Source of the DNA: Candidatus Aminicenantota bacterium | GTDB lineage: Bacteria > Acidobacteriota > Aminicenantia > UBA2199 | Assembly (NCBI GenBank): GCA_020355945.1 | Contig: CP070627.1 | Span: 4,738,041-4,763,339, forward strand | Length of the DNA: 25,299 nucleotides | Reading direction: 5' to 3' | Part shown: positions 1-8,539 of the stretch, one piece after another | Numbering within the stretch: the stretch's first letter is position 1 | Layout: each line of letters opens with the position of its first letter | The notes under the pieces: model-generated | Databases searched by the model: none | Seen by the model: only the letters and a program-made list of their open reading frames with translations | Told to the model about the DNA's origin: nothing | Translations under genes and position numbers: made by a program

Positions 1-217
1 ACCTAAAATAATAAGACGATCGGATACCCATTTCACGTTCCAACGTGGCCATTTTTAAGGAATCTATTACCAACCGGTCCACATCATGTCTTAATATAAC
101 CACTTTATTTTTGTTTTTTTTTTGCAGGTAATCTGAAAAGGCTGTAATCTCATAATTATTGGACAGGATTGTAGAATATAACCTTCTTAATTTCCTTAAG
201 GAAAAATCCAAATCCAT
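1..217 (-). CDS. Polysaccharide deacetylase (NodB-like), N-terminal fragment cut by window edge
   Basis: An ATG at 217 opens a frame that stays open to base 1, giving 72 residues. Residues 39-48 read VVILRHDVDR. The R-H-D-x-D motif matches the metal-binding first motif of NodB/carbohydrate esterase 4 deacetylases, with D45 and D47 as candidate metal/catalytic aspartates. A helix and the strand ending SSYYFR follow, as in polysaccharide deacetylases of surface glycan loci. Such enzymes remove N-acetyl groups from polysaccharide or lipid-linked sugars. The start lies 63 bp downstream of the DUF354 gene stop, so it is probably the next gene of the operon. Codons 32-35 contain an A10 tract (114-123 on the plus strand). 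The catalytic histidines and most of the domain lie outside the window, so activity cannot be judged. No strong Shine-Dalgarno is visible. Confidence 0.75.
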   Translation of the reverse strand, partial: MDLDFSLRKLRRLYSTILSNNYEITAFSDYLQKKNKNKVVILRHDVDRLVIDSLKMATLEREMGIRSSYYFR

Positions 218-280
218 ATTCTTTTGATCTTTGAAAAGCTTTATTTGATCGCCTCTTTCAAGGTTGGAGTCATTATATTT

Positions 281-1351
281 TTATTTGAACCTCTGCTGGT
301 ACTCCGGGTTTTCCTTCATGATTTTTACACTTTCAGGATAATTTTCAATAAACCAGACCATAAAAGCTGTCACATCGATTTTATCAGCCAGCATTCTTTG
401 ACAGAGTTCTTGATGGATCTGTTTTAAGTTTGGAGTACTCATTAATTTAAGTGCTTTTTCCAAAACCCCATCGCAATTTCTAAAGCTGTATATTAAACCA
501 TATTTTTCCTGTTCTTCTAAAGTTCCAGCCGTAATACTGTTAATGTAAATGGCTGGTGTACCCAACATGGCACATTCTGAAGCCATGGTTGCGCCTTCGC
601 CTATATAAAGAGCGGCAAAAGCTAAAGCATCATGCATCCTTTCCGGAGGAATACTTATTTGAAATTTTTCTAAAGGCCCGGGCAAATCACCTTCCGATGA
701 TATAAAAACCCTGGTATGTTTTGATAATTCATTCACTATCTCGTCTTTAAATCCAGCGGTAAAACCCGACTGACCCATATCATGACTTGCCTCCCAAGCG
801 ACAAACCTTATAATTACAAAACGCTCGCCTTTTCCAAACTTCAAAAGCTCAAGTATTGTATCATCGGGCTTGTAATAATTGGGATGAAGATATGCCAACT
901 CATTATATCCTTTATACTGGATTTGTTTTTCACCTAAGTTCTTATGAAATACTGTAGATACAAGTACAACCTTTGAAAAAGGTTTATATAACCTGATCTG
1001 CTCCATATTCCCGGTATCTTCAAAAGTAATATGCGGTTTTTTTAAAATCCAGGCAACTTGAGCGGCATACATCGATCCTGCACTTAATAAAATATCAGGT
1101 TTGAATTTTAATGCTGTTTTAAAGAGTAAGAAATCAAATTTAATTAATCCCCATATTTTCCCGGCCATTTTTTTATAGGTTTTACCGAAAACAAAAAAAT
1201 CAAATTTGTATGCTCTTAACAATTGAATTGTTACTTCTTTGTCCCTGGAAGTAAACAAAACCGAATGGCCTTTTTTTTGCATTATCCAAGCAAAATGCTT
1301 AAATAAATGGACATGGGCGGGATGCCCAATATCAATTAGAATCTTTAACAT
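281..1351 (-). CDS. DUF354 family protein (GT-B-like, probable glycosyltransferase)
   Basis: This 356-residue protein begins MLKILIDIGHPAHVHLFK, the typical DUF354 opening, with the H-P-A-H motif at residues 10-13. A second Rossmann-like half carries GEGATMASECAMLGTP at 251-266, resembling the nucleotide-binding region of the GT-B fold (MurG and UDP-GlcNAc 2-epimerase type). DUF354 proteins are common in archaeal and bacterial surface polysaccharide loci. Their reaction is not established, and a glycosyltransferase or sugar epimerase role is inferred from fold resemblance. The length is normal for the family. The ATG start at 1351 is preceded by GGAAGG about 8 bases upstream. It lies 33 bp after the TylF-type methyltransferase stop and belongs to the same transcription unit. 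Family assignment is good; biochemical function is unknown. Confidence 0.85.
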   Translation of the reverse strand: MLKILIDIGHPAHVHLFKHFAWIMQKKGHSVLFTSRDKEVTIQLLRAYKFDFFVFGKTYKKMAGKIWGLIKFDFLLFKTALKFKPDILLSAGSMYAAQVAWILKKPHITFEDTGNMEQIRLYKPFSKVVLVSTVFHKNLGEKQIQYKGYNELAYLHPNYYKPDDTILELLKFGKGERFVIIRFVAWEASHDMGQSGFTAGFKDEIVNELSKHTRVFISSEGDLPGPLEKFQISIPPERMHDALAFAALYIGEGATMASECAMLGTPAIYINSITAGTLEEQEKYGLIYSFRNCDGVLEKALKLMSTPNLKQIHQELCQRMLADKIDVTAFMVWFIENYPESVKIMKENPEYQQRFK

Positions 1352-1384
1352 CTAAAAAACCTTCCAAAAAGTTTGAGATTTGCG

Positions 1385-2077
1385 TTACTTAGTAAAAATT
1401 GCACTCCCATTTATATCACTTAGAGGGAAATAACTCAGTTTTTGTTCTTCTGAAAACTTCAAGACGGCTTCTTTTGCGCCTCCGAATTTGTAATTATTGT
1501 AATCATGAACAAAAATAAAGCCTCCTTTAGCTAATCGAGGATAAAAAAATTTTAATCCTTCGTAAGTAGGATTGAAAAGGTCGGCATCTAAACTAACAAA
1601 TGCGAATGTACCATCCAAATTTCCTATTGATTCAGGAAAATAGCCTTTTATAACAATACAATTATCTGGATATTTCATTTTATCCAATACCTCCTTGATA
1701 AAGGGATAGTTAAACACTCGATCACTAAAAATCAGGTTCTTTTTCTTATCTTCGCTCAAGTCTCTTTCATCAAGACCGCAAAACGTATCAAACAAATATA
1801 ATTTTTTATCGGGGAAACATTCATTAATTTTTGCTGCAAATTCACCTTTGTATACCCCCACCTCGGCTAAATCACCCTCTATCTTTTTTTTCTTTATTTC
1901 ATAGGCTGCCAACTCTAAAGATGAGTACCTTACATAATCCCACGGGAATTCTGTTTTTAGAATAGAAAAAAGTCTATCTCTATTGAGTAACTTCATATCA
2001 CGTATAATAACCGCTTTGAATAACTTATGTATTAGCATTTCAATTCTTGCGAAAATTTTTTTCAGAAAAGCTTTCAT
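1385..2077 (-). CDS. TylF/MycF-type SAM-dependent O-methyltransferase
   Basis: The 230-residue protein has class I methyltransferase signatures of the TylF (macrocin O-methyltransferase) family. These are EVGVYKG at 72-78 (SAM-binding motif I), LFDTF at 95-99, GYFPES at 145-150, SLDADLF at 162-168 (metal-binding acidic motif) and GGFIFVHDY at 185-193. Family members methylate sugar hydroxyls using a divalent metal. Here the likely target is a sugar of the glycan, before or after assembly, in the cytoplasm. The first 40 residues are basic and hydrophobic and might associate with the membrane. The start has a good GAGGTG Shine-Dalgarno 4 bases upstream that overlaps the end of the preceding aminotransferase-like gene (8 bp gap), so translation may be coupled. 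The actual acceptor position is unknown. Confidence 0.88.
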   Translation of the reverse strand: MKAFLKKIFARIEMLIHKLFKAVIIRDMKLLNRDRLFSILKTEFPWDYVRYSSLELAAYEIKKKKIEGDLAEVGVYKGEFAAKINECFPDKKLYLFDTFCGLDERDLSEDKKKNLIFSDRVFNYPFIKEVLDKMKYPDNCIVIKGYFPESIGNLDGTFAFVSLDADLFNPTYEGLKFFYPRLAKGGFIFVHDYNNYKFGGAKEAVLKFSEEQKLSYFPLSDINGSAIFTK

Positions 2078-2085
2078 TATTCACC

Positions 2086-3225
2086 TCAATTTTTGCGGTT
2101 GGTTTCCAGGCATAGTTTATTCATCGTATAAACGATATATTCCATATCGCTCTCGCTAATATTTTCACTAATGGGAACAAGAAAATGATTCCTGGAAAAA
2201 TTGGTTTCATCACCATAATTATTATTAGAAATAACATCCCAGCACTTTTCATATTTTAAGCAATCGATGCCTTTTTTCCGCAAACATTTAATTATACGAT
2301 CTCTATTGTCGGAAAGGATCGGAATTCCTGTTAGTATATAATTTTTATTATGATCTGGGAAAACCAATTTATATTTTTTTTTATCAATATGTGTGTAAAA
2401 ATATTCAGCGTTTATCCTTCTTCTTTTAATTAATTGTTTATAATCGATTTTTTTTAGAATTTTACTTGAAATATTTGACATCCTAGCTGGTTTCGGCATT
2501 ATTCTAAGTAATTGATAGTATAAAAAATAAAAAATTTTTGTTGCAAAATTAAAAACTCTATAGAGGAAAGAATACTCCATTTTTATTTCAAAATTCTTTA
2601 TTAATAGATAAATCAAATGAAAAATAACTGAGAATAAATGAGATACAGACCTGTTATACCTTAAAGATCTATGATTTAAGGAAACCAGGTTTGTGTTATT
2701 GAATAATATCAGACCGCCATCCGGGACCGGAATTGATTTTGGCAATGAATAAATAGATACATCTCCGATAGAACCTAGGATATTACCCTCGTTGTCTTTC
2801 GAAAATAAGGCTTGCGCACAGTCTTCAATTAAAAAGACCCTATATTTTCTACATAATTTACTGATTTTTTTTGTATCCTGTGGAAATCCAAAATAGTGTA
2901 TTATAAAAACAGCTTTGATGGTATTATCTGATTTTAACTTATATTCCAGGTCTTTATAATTTATACTAAGATCACTCCTGCTCTTATAGATTCTCATATT
3001 TATGCCTTTCTTTTTAAATGGAGTACTCAATCCTTCAGGAACAAAAGCAGGAATCAAGACGGAATCATTTTTTTTTATACCTGACATATCAATAAAAGCT
3101 TCTATACCACCCCTTGCGCTGCTTATGAAAGAGAAGCAACGATTTTTTGGTAAAAAATCGAGAATATGATTTTTATTTTTCTCACGGAATGTTTTGTGAT
3201 TTAAATAGCGTTTATATGAAAACAT
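2086..3225 (-). CDS. Divergent DegT/DnrJ/EryC1/StrS-family (PLP) aminotransferase-like protein
   Basis: A 379-residue fold-type I PLP protein of the DegT family. The core is recognisable: SSARGGIEA at 35-43 (phosphate-binding region), IEDCAQAL at 133-140 with PLP-contacting D135, and YSLPKSIPVPDGG at 159-171, where K163 is the expected PLP-linking lysine. The catalytic lysine is therefore kept, but the rest is divergent from the other two DegT proteins of this window. A hydrophobic, aromatic-rich stretch around residues 195-245 replaces the usual substrate-binding region. It could transaminate a keto sugar or other substrate, or act on something other than a nucleotide sugar. The gene is very AT-rich (Lys, Asn and Ile heavy) and contains an A9 tract at 3068-3076. 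The ATG at 3225 has only a weak AGG upstream. Confidence 0.78.
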   Translation of the reverse strand: MFSYKRYLNHKTFREKNKNHILDFLPKNRCFSFISSARGGIEAFIDMSGIKKNDSVLIPAFVPEGLSTPFKKKGINMRIYKSRSDLSINYKDLEYKLKSDNTIKAVFIIHYFGFPQDTKKISKLCRKYRVFLIEDCAQALFSKDNEGNILGSIGDVSIYSLPKSIPVPDGGLILFNNTNLVSLNHRSLRYNRSVSHLFSVIFHLIYLLIKNFEIKMEYSFLYRVFNFATKIFYFLYYQLLRIMPKPARMSNISSKILKKIDYKQLIKRRRINAEYFYTHIDKKKYKLVFPDHNKNYILTGIPILSDNRDRIIKCLRKKGIDCLKYEKCWDVISNNNYGDETNFSRNHFLVPISENISESDMEYIVYTMNKLCLETNRKN

Positions 3226-3291
3226 TTTCTATAAAACCTGTAGGTGACGTTTTTTTGTTTGCATATACCGTTTTTGTACAATAAATGTCCC

Positions 3292-4344
3292 TTATGGATT
3301 GCGCGTGCCACCCACTTTTCGATAAAGCTTAAAACCAAATGTTCCGATTTTCATAAACAGAGGTTTATGGATTTTTATATATCTACCAAAATTTACCAAG
3401 TGACCACCAAATTTTAATTTGTAATTCCTGACTCCGTATGGTATTCCAGGTTTGCCAGCACCTCCAAAGTCGAATACTTTATATCCATTTCTTTTACTCC
3501 AGAGGACAACCTTCCAGGGTAGTAAGTCATTGGGGTATTTATTTCTATCTTCATAGGTACTTCCTGCATACCAATCATAAACCACCTCCTTATAGCAAAG
3601 TACAATACGAACACCTATAATCTTATTATTATTAACGGCAAAAAAATATCTGATCATTTTTTTGGGATGCAAAACATTGTAAGCAGCATGGAAAAGAGAC
3701 TCATCTGCTAAAGGATGTTTAACTCGTTTATGAGTTTCTTTAATTAATTCATAAGTATACTTAATTTTATCTAGTTTTTTCAACTCCTCAATTGTTGTTC
3801 CTTTATTTATTGCTCTACGAATATTATGTCTTCTTTCTTTATGCATCTGCATTTCCAAATTGTCCTCTGATTTTGTTAAATCAATAAGAATATCCAAATG
3901 CTCTTCATATGTATAACCTTCAATTTCAAATAGATTTCTTGTGTTTGAGCAGTTGCTTAAATTTCGAACTTGTGTATAAATAACTTTATTCTTAACAAAA
4001 TTGTTATATCCTGTCAACAATAGTTGGAACACATCCTCATTATTATCTTTAACAATAGGACCGCCTCTAATGATAGATCTTGAAGTTAAATTACCCCATA
4101 TGCTAGAATATTCTTTAATTATATTTGCCAATAATGTACCAACTAAATGATTATCAGGGTTAACAACACCAATAAATATTGGTGTATAATTCTTTGTATT
4201 TTTATAGACCTCATACATCTCAGGAGTTTGAAAAATATTCCCCTGGGGATGATGAAGGACAAAATCCGACCATTGTCGCCGTTCTATTTCGCTAACGAGC
4301 CTGTATTCATCATCAGCGAAATAACTTCTTTTATATTTTCCCAT
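3292..4344 (-). CDS. FemAB/GNAT-type (lipid II:glycine glycyltransferase-like) transferase
   Basis: The 350-residue protein has the layout of FemAB-like, double-GNAT proteins. GNIFQTPEM sits at 35-43 near the N-terminus, and a basic RRHNIRRA at 171-178 begins the second domain. WYAGS at 258-262, FDFGGAG at 291-297 and YKLKFGG at 308-314 form the C-terminal signature. FemA/FemX enzymes transfer amino acids from aminoacyl-tRNA to peptidoglycan precursors. Homologues in polysaccharide loci are thought to acylate or aminoacylate sugars, but the donor is rarely known. The coiled-coil helical insertion of Staphylococcus FemA is not evident. It lies between a divergent DegT gene and a GT4 gene. The ATG at 4344 is followed directly by a basic N-terminus; the nearest Shine-Dalgarno-like AGGA is rather far, about 14 bases upstream. 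Confidence 0.85.
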   Translation of the reverse strand: MGKYKRSYFADDEYRLVSEIERRQWSDFVLHHPQGNIFQTPEMYEVYKNTKNYTPIFIGVVNPDNHLVGTLLANIIKEYSSIWGNLTSRSIIRGGPIVKDNNEDVFQLLLTGYNNFVKNKVIYTQVRNLSNCSNTRNLFEIEGYTYEEHLDILIDLTKSEDNLEMQMHKERRHNIRRAINKGTTIEELKKLDKIKYTYELIKETHKRVKHPLADESLFHAAYNVLHPKKMIRYFFAVNNNKIIGVRIVLCYKEVVYDWYAGSTYEDRNKYPNDLLPWKVVLWSKRNGYKVFDFGGAGKPGIPYGVRNYKLKFGGHLVNFGRYIKIHKPLFMKIGTFGFKLYRKVGGTRNP

Positions 4345-4379
4345 CTTTTTTGTGTTGATCCTAGTTGTCTGTGGGCTGT

Positions 4380-5309
4380 TTATCTATTTCCTTCAAAGAT
4401 TTTCTCATAAAGTTTTATTATCTTTTTTGCTATCACATTACTGTCTAGGTAACGGATATGCTCCCTGCCATCTGTCCGCTTCCCAAAAACCAGGGCTATT
4501 TTTAATTTCTCAGCTACATCCTCCGGCTCAAAGGTAGTAATATAACACCCCTCAGTTTCTCCGATTATTTCTCTAACATCACCCACGTCAGTGGACACAA
4601 CCGGGCAATTGCAAGCCATGGCTTCTTTAATCACATTAGGCGAACCCTCCCATAATGAAGTTAAAAGAACTACATCGGCAGCATTCATATAAAAGGGGAT
4701 CAATCGATGCGCGACATTATGTACAACTTCCAATATTACATTATTGTCGTTTAATAATTGATAAGCTTTTTGGGCCAGTTTATGGTTTTTTTCGTATCTG
4801 GCTGGGTTAGCAACAAAAATAATATATTTCAGATCTTGATTGAATCCCACTTGTTCACGTGCTGTCCGCTGATCCATCAAAGAGAATTTTTTTAGATCGA
4901 CGCCATTGGGAATGACATGTGCATCATCTGATTTAATTTTCTCTTTAATAGATTCAGATTTAACGATCAAATTTTTCTCTAAAAATTTTCTGAATATTTT
5001 GAAGATAAGTTTTAAGAAGAGATTCGCCTCGATATCACTACCCATCAATGAAACCACCAGGGGCCTGGCACCTGCCAGCAGTGCCACAACGCCGGATAAA
5101 GAGTAATGGGCATGGATAATATCGAATCGATTGCTTTTTAAAAATTTTCTTAATCTTGGAATGTTTTTTAGATACCCTTTGATACCTTTGTCGACAATGG
5201 CAAAATATTCTATCTGAACACCATTCTCCCTTAAGGATTCAGCCTGGTTCTTCACTATAATACTGATACCTTCCTTAGAATTTCCACTTGATACTAAAAG
5301 AACTTTCAT
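4380..5309 (-). CDS. Glycosyltransferase family 4 (GT-B fold)
   Basis: A 309-residue retaining GT4-type glycosyltransferase, somewhat short for the family (commonly 350-400). The N-terminal acceptor half contains HAHYSLSG at 66-73 and MGSDIE at 89-94. IPNGVD at 133-138 is the interdomain motif. The C-terminal donor half contains EGSPNVIKEA, with the E-x7-E pair at E221 and E229 that binds the nucleotide-sugar ribose and phosphate. It likely transfers a hexose from a nucleotide sugar to the lipid-linked oligosaccharide on the cytoplasmic membrane face. The shorter length comes from compact loops; both halves and the key residues are present. It follows the CapK/PaaK-like gene by 44 bp. Donor and acceptor cannot be told from sequence. 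Confidence 0.9.
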   Translation of the reverse strand: MKVLLVSSGNSKEGISIIVKNQAESLRENGVQIEYFAIVDKGIKGYLKNIPRLRKFLKSNRFDIIHAHYSLSGVVALLAGARPLVVSLMGSDIEANLFLKLIFKIFRKFLEKNLIVKSESIKEKIKSDDAHVIPNGVDLKKFSLMDQRTAREQVGFNQDLKYIIFVANPARYEKNHKLAQKAYQLLNDNNVILEVVHNVAHRLIPFYMNAADVVLLTSLWEGSPNVIKEAMACNCPVVSTDVGDVREIIGETEGCYITTFEPEDVAEKLKIALVFGKRTDGREHIRYLDSNVIAKKIIKLYEKIFEGNR

Positions 5310-5353
5310 TTTGTTTTATTTTTTAACAATAATTTTATTATATATATCTCTCA

Positions 5354-6694
5354 TCAAGTAATGTCATAATTCACTTTAAAATAATCAAATTTATTATTTG
5401 TTTTTATTAATTCTTTGGTAATTTCTATTTTAAAGCCCACTTTGTATTTTTTTAAAATATCTTTTAGAATACATCCCATTTTTTTTCTGTCTTCATTCGA
5501 AAAAGATTTACTAACTTCAAAAATAAAAATAAAATATTCTCCATTCCAGATGGTCTGATGTCTAATTATATGACGAACTTTACGAAAAGCTGTCCCACCA
5601 AATAAAGAAATCGGTAATATTATCTTTCCATTTGGTAATCTAACACATTCTGAAGCTCTTCCTTCTAATTTCTTAAAAAATTTGTAATTTATACCGCATT
5701 GACACTTTCCATCAGCAGTCAGTCCTTCAAATAGATCTCCAACTTTATACCTGATCAAAGGCATGGAAAAATTTTCCAGGTCGGTCAAGAGTATCACTTT
5801 TTTTCCTTCCAAAAAGTCTTCTTCTTCAACGATCACTCTTGGTTCGATAATATGGTAATTTTTTTTATAACACTCTTGAGCGATCCCGTTTATCTCACCA
5901 CAACCATAACAATCTATAACAGGGGCAAGAACGTTTTCTATGACATCTCTCTGATAATTATAAAGGTTTTCGGCCGTTGTAAATATTTTTTTTGGGCGAT
6001 GGATTTTAATTTTATTATCAAATATAAATTTTGCCAGAATATAAATAGGGCTGGTATAGCCATCTATATATAAGATTTTATATTTGTTAATTAAATTAAC
6101 AACCTTCAGGTAGGCTTCTTCATTGTTTAATAAGAATGAAGGAAAATTTCCGGTATTCAAAAGCAACCGTTTACCCTTTGAAAATATTCTGTTCCAATTT
6201 TTTATCGATTCCGGGTTTCCCCAAACATGCAGGCTCCTATCTCCTAATTCCCAACCATGGATATACCAATGCAAATATCCGGCAGCAACATCTGCGCTAT
6301 AGGAATTACGATCCTTATAATAAGTAACGGGGATCCCGGTTGTTCCACTCGATGAACTTTTAAATAATTTATCCCGGTTAACATTCTCATCAATTAAATC
6401 ATCGAGATTCTCCTGTAAATCTTCTCGTGTTAATGGACCAACCTTTTGCAGGTCCTCAATTTTCTTTATTGAATCCGGTGTTAAATTTTTCTCCTCAAAT
6501 CTTTTCCTGTAAAAAGGAACGCTTTCAAAAGAATGCCTTATAAGCTTTTTTACTTTATCGAACTGATAAGCCTGTATCTCCTTCCTATTCCATTGAAGGG
6601 ATTTTTTATAGAGTTTATAATATTTCCTTATCTTAGTTCTTTTTAAAAAATCACATAAAGGGAGGCCGATATTTTTAGCTATAAATCTTCCCAT
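5354..6694 (-). CDS. CapK/phenylacetate-CoA ligase-like adenylate-forming enzyme
   Basis: A 446-residue member of the PaaK/CapK branch of adenylate-forming enzymes. The P-loop-like motif is SSSSGTTGIP at 113-122. YGCGE at 263-267 corresponds to the adenine-binding YGxTE motif, and PLIRYKVGD at 312-320 is the conserved Arg/Asp segment. GKCQCG near 329-334 gives a small Cys pair, as in PaaK relatives. PaaK activates aryl acids as acyl adenylates and CoA thioesters. CapK-type homologues are frequent in capsule and exopolysaccharide loci, where the acid substrate is unknown. It may supply an activated acyl group to a neighbour such as the FemAB-like or LbH acyltransferase (inference). The start is supported by AGGA about 7 bases upstream of the ATG at 6694. 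Confidence 0.88.
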   Translation of the reverse strand: MGRFIAKNIGLPLCDFLKRTKIRKYYKLYKKSLQWNRKEIQAYQFDKVKKLIRHSFESVPFYRKRFEEKNLTPDSIKKIEDLQKVGPLTREDLQENLDDLIDENVNRDKLFKSSSSGTTGIPVTYYKDRNSYSADVAAGYLHWYIHGWELGDRSLHVWGNPESIKNWNRIFSKGKRLLLNTGNFPSFLLNNEEAYLKVVNLINKYKILYIDGYTSPIYILAKFIFDNKIKIHRPKKIFTTAENLYNYQRDVIENVLAPVIDCYGCGEINGIAQECYKKNYHIIEPRVIVEEEDFLEGKKVILLTDLENFSMPLIRYKVGDLFEGLTADGKCQCGINYKFFKKLEGRASECVRLPNGKIILPISLFGGTAFRKVRHIIRHQTIWNGEYFIFIFEVSKSFSNEDRKKMGCILKDILKKYKVGFKIEITKELIKTNNKFDYFKVNYDIT

Positions 6695-6739
6695 TTTGAT
6701 TTCCTAACACCTTATGTGTGATATCAAGATAATTCCGAA

Positions 6740-8500
6740 TCATAATTTTAAATAATAATTAATCAATTTACTGAAAAAAATCGGGTTTGTAAATTTTCTC
6801 CAATATTTCTCGTAAGTCCTGTGATTGTTGTTATTGAATTGTTTTATTAAATCTTTGATATTAATAATATTGCTTATTATTTCAGAGTTCTGCATGATTT
6901 CCAATTGATTACCAACATAAATCTTCATCCATTCGTCAAGTGAAAAGTTGACAGGATATTTTTGGTTCGCAAAGATTCTCCTGACCACTCTTTTCCCTAA
7001 AAATATCGATCTATTATCTTCTACAAGTTCTTTTGGTGTATAGTATCCTATTTTGGCTAAAGGAATACTTGCCAATCGAGGAAATAATTGATAGATAAGG
7101 TGACAATATAATTCATGACTATTAATCCGATTTATATAGTTGTGGTGGGAACTTTTTGAATAAAAAAAATTGAATTTTGATCCGAATATTAGTTCTAGAA
7201 AATCAAAATCGAGGTATATCGGTACAGGATACTTTTTATAATTACTGAACAAATTTAGATCCTGTGCATGATGGTTATCAGCAGATATTAAAAAAGTGAG
7301 AAAAAACTCGTTCATCCTACGTCCTACACCAGAAAATTTTTGCCTTGATAATATCTTTGTAATCCTGTTGATGTCTACATTATCTAGATTAAGAAAACAT
7401 TTCTCAAGATAATTAATGATAAGTTCTTTACGCTTTAACTTCTCATTTATCCAACCTTTAGTAAAATCAGAAATTACTATCCCATCATAACAGAAATTTC
7501 TTAATAACTCTCCTCCCATGTAACCACAAAAAAGAATTTCATTATCCGTTTTTTTAGAATTTGGATTTTCTACAGCAAAAAGTCTATGTGCTCTATGAAT
7601 ATGAGCAATAGAATTTCCTTTATCAATGATTTTATCAGCAAGACCTGAAAACCATTTAACCGATGGTTTAACAAAATAGTTTTTATGATCTAATCCACAT
7701 GCTTGAGCAACTTTTTTGGCTGTAATACCATCCCCGGAATAAGGATCGCCATAAGTGAATGTACTAGGTTTTACTCCTAAATGCAATAACGCTGCCAATA
7801 TTGTCCTGCTGTCTAAGCCACCAGTTAGAGTTAATGATATTTCATCAGGGTCCAAATAATTAATATATGATTTTATAATCCTTATAAATTTTTCAGAAAA
7901 ATTTTCATAAGAGACTTTTTTATTTTTTTGATTCAATAATTCTTCACAATTCCAGTATGAATCGAATGTTATATCCCCATCAAAGCATATCCTAGAGGAG
8001 GGTCTCGAGTAAAAAACATCTTTTAAAAACGTAAGACCGTCGATAAATTGATTCATCAAAGAGTAAATCGCTAAATTTTCACAATCAACTTCACGGTTTA
8101 TGTTACTTGATAACAATTTAAAGCGGTTCGAAAAGATAAAGTTGCTGTCTTTGACATAATAGAAAAATTTTCTAATCCCAATTCTATCGTTAAAAATATA
8201 AAATTCATCGTCCTTTACTATTATTATAATAAAATTTCCCTTAATATAATTTATAAACCTCAGGTGATATTTGATATAAAGTTCTTTAATTAATGCTCCC
8301 GGTGTATACCTGGAAAGTTCATCCGCATAATCCAATTGCGGGAGTACATAGCCATCGATTATTATAGAAATTTTAACGCCAGCGATATCGAAGGAATAGA
8401 TTCCTTTCCCTTTATGATAAAGCTTGAACAGCTTATTATTGAAAATAGGTTCTAATCCGGTTATTTCAATATGATTATTTGTTATTAGCCACTCACTCAT
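6740..8500 (-). CDS. Asparagine-synthase-like protein lacking the glutaminase cysteine
   Basis: A 586-residue protein with the two-domain plan of class B asparagine synthetases. The C-terminal synthetase domain has the PP-loop LTGGLDSRT (TGGLDS at 226-231), which binds ATP pyrophosphate. The N-terminal Ntn-type domain is recognisable from NDRIGIRKFFYY (104-115) and FIFSNRFKLL (121-130). However, it starts MSEWLIT instead of Met-Cys and lacks the HRGPDG and YNGE motifs present in the other copy at 12892-14766. It therefore should not hydrolyse glutamine. It may use free ammonia or another amine, or form an amide or other bond on a non-aspartate acid after adenylation, as in peptide-cyclising Asn-synthase homologues. 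The start is fixed by a strong GGAG five bases before the ATG. It is very AT-rich. Confidence 0.88.
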   Translation of the reverse strand: MSEWLITNNHIEITGLEPIFNNKLFKLYHKGKGIYSFDIAGVKISIIIDGYVLPQLDYADELSRYTPGALIKELYIKYHLRFINYIKGNFIIIIVKDDEFYIFNDRIGIRKFFYYVKDSNFIFSNRFKLLSSNINREVDCENLAIYSLMNQFIDGLTFLKDVFYSRPSSRICFDGDITFDSYWNCEELLNQKNKKVSYENFSEKFIRIIKSYINYLDPDEISLTLTGGLDSRTILAALLHLGVKPSTFTYGDPYSGDGITAKKVAQACGLDHKNYFVKPSVKWFSGLADKIIDKGNSIAHIHRAHRLFAVENPNSKKTDNEILFCGYMGGELLRNFCYDGIVISDFTKGWINEKLKRKELIINYLEKCFLNLDNVDINRITKILSRQKFSGVGRRMNEFFLTFLISADNHHAQDLNLFSNYKKYPVPIYLDFDFLELIFGSKFNFFYSKSSHHNYINRINSHELYCHLIYQLFPRLASIPLAKIGYYTPKELVEDNRSIFLGKRVVRRIFANQKYPVNFSLDEWMKIYVGNQLEIMQNSEIISNIINIKDLIKQFNNNNHRTYEKYWRKFTNPIFFSKLINYYLKL

Positions 8501-8539
8501 CTTATCTCCGAAATTCGCAAGCGTTTTAATTTTGCTTAT

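Noticed and set aside
3226..3291. Promoter before the divergent DegT gene
   Set aside because: TATATG and TTGTAC occur but at the wrong spacing, so I see no acceptable -35/-10 pair.
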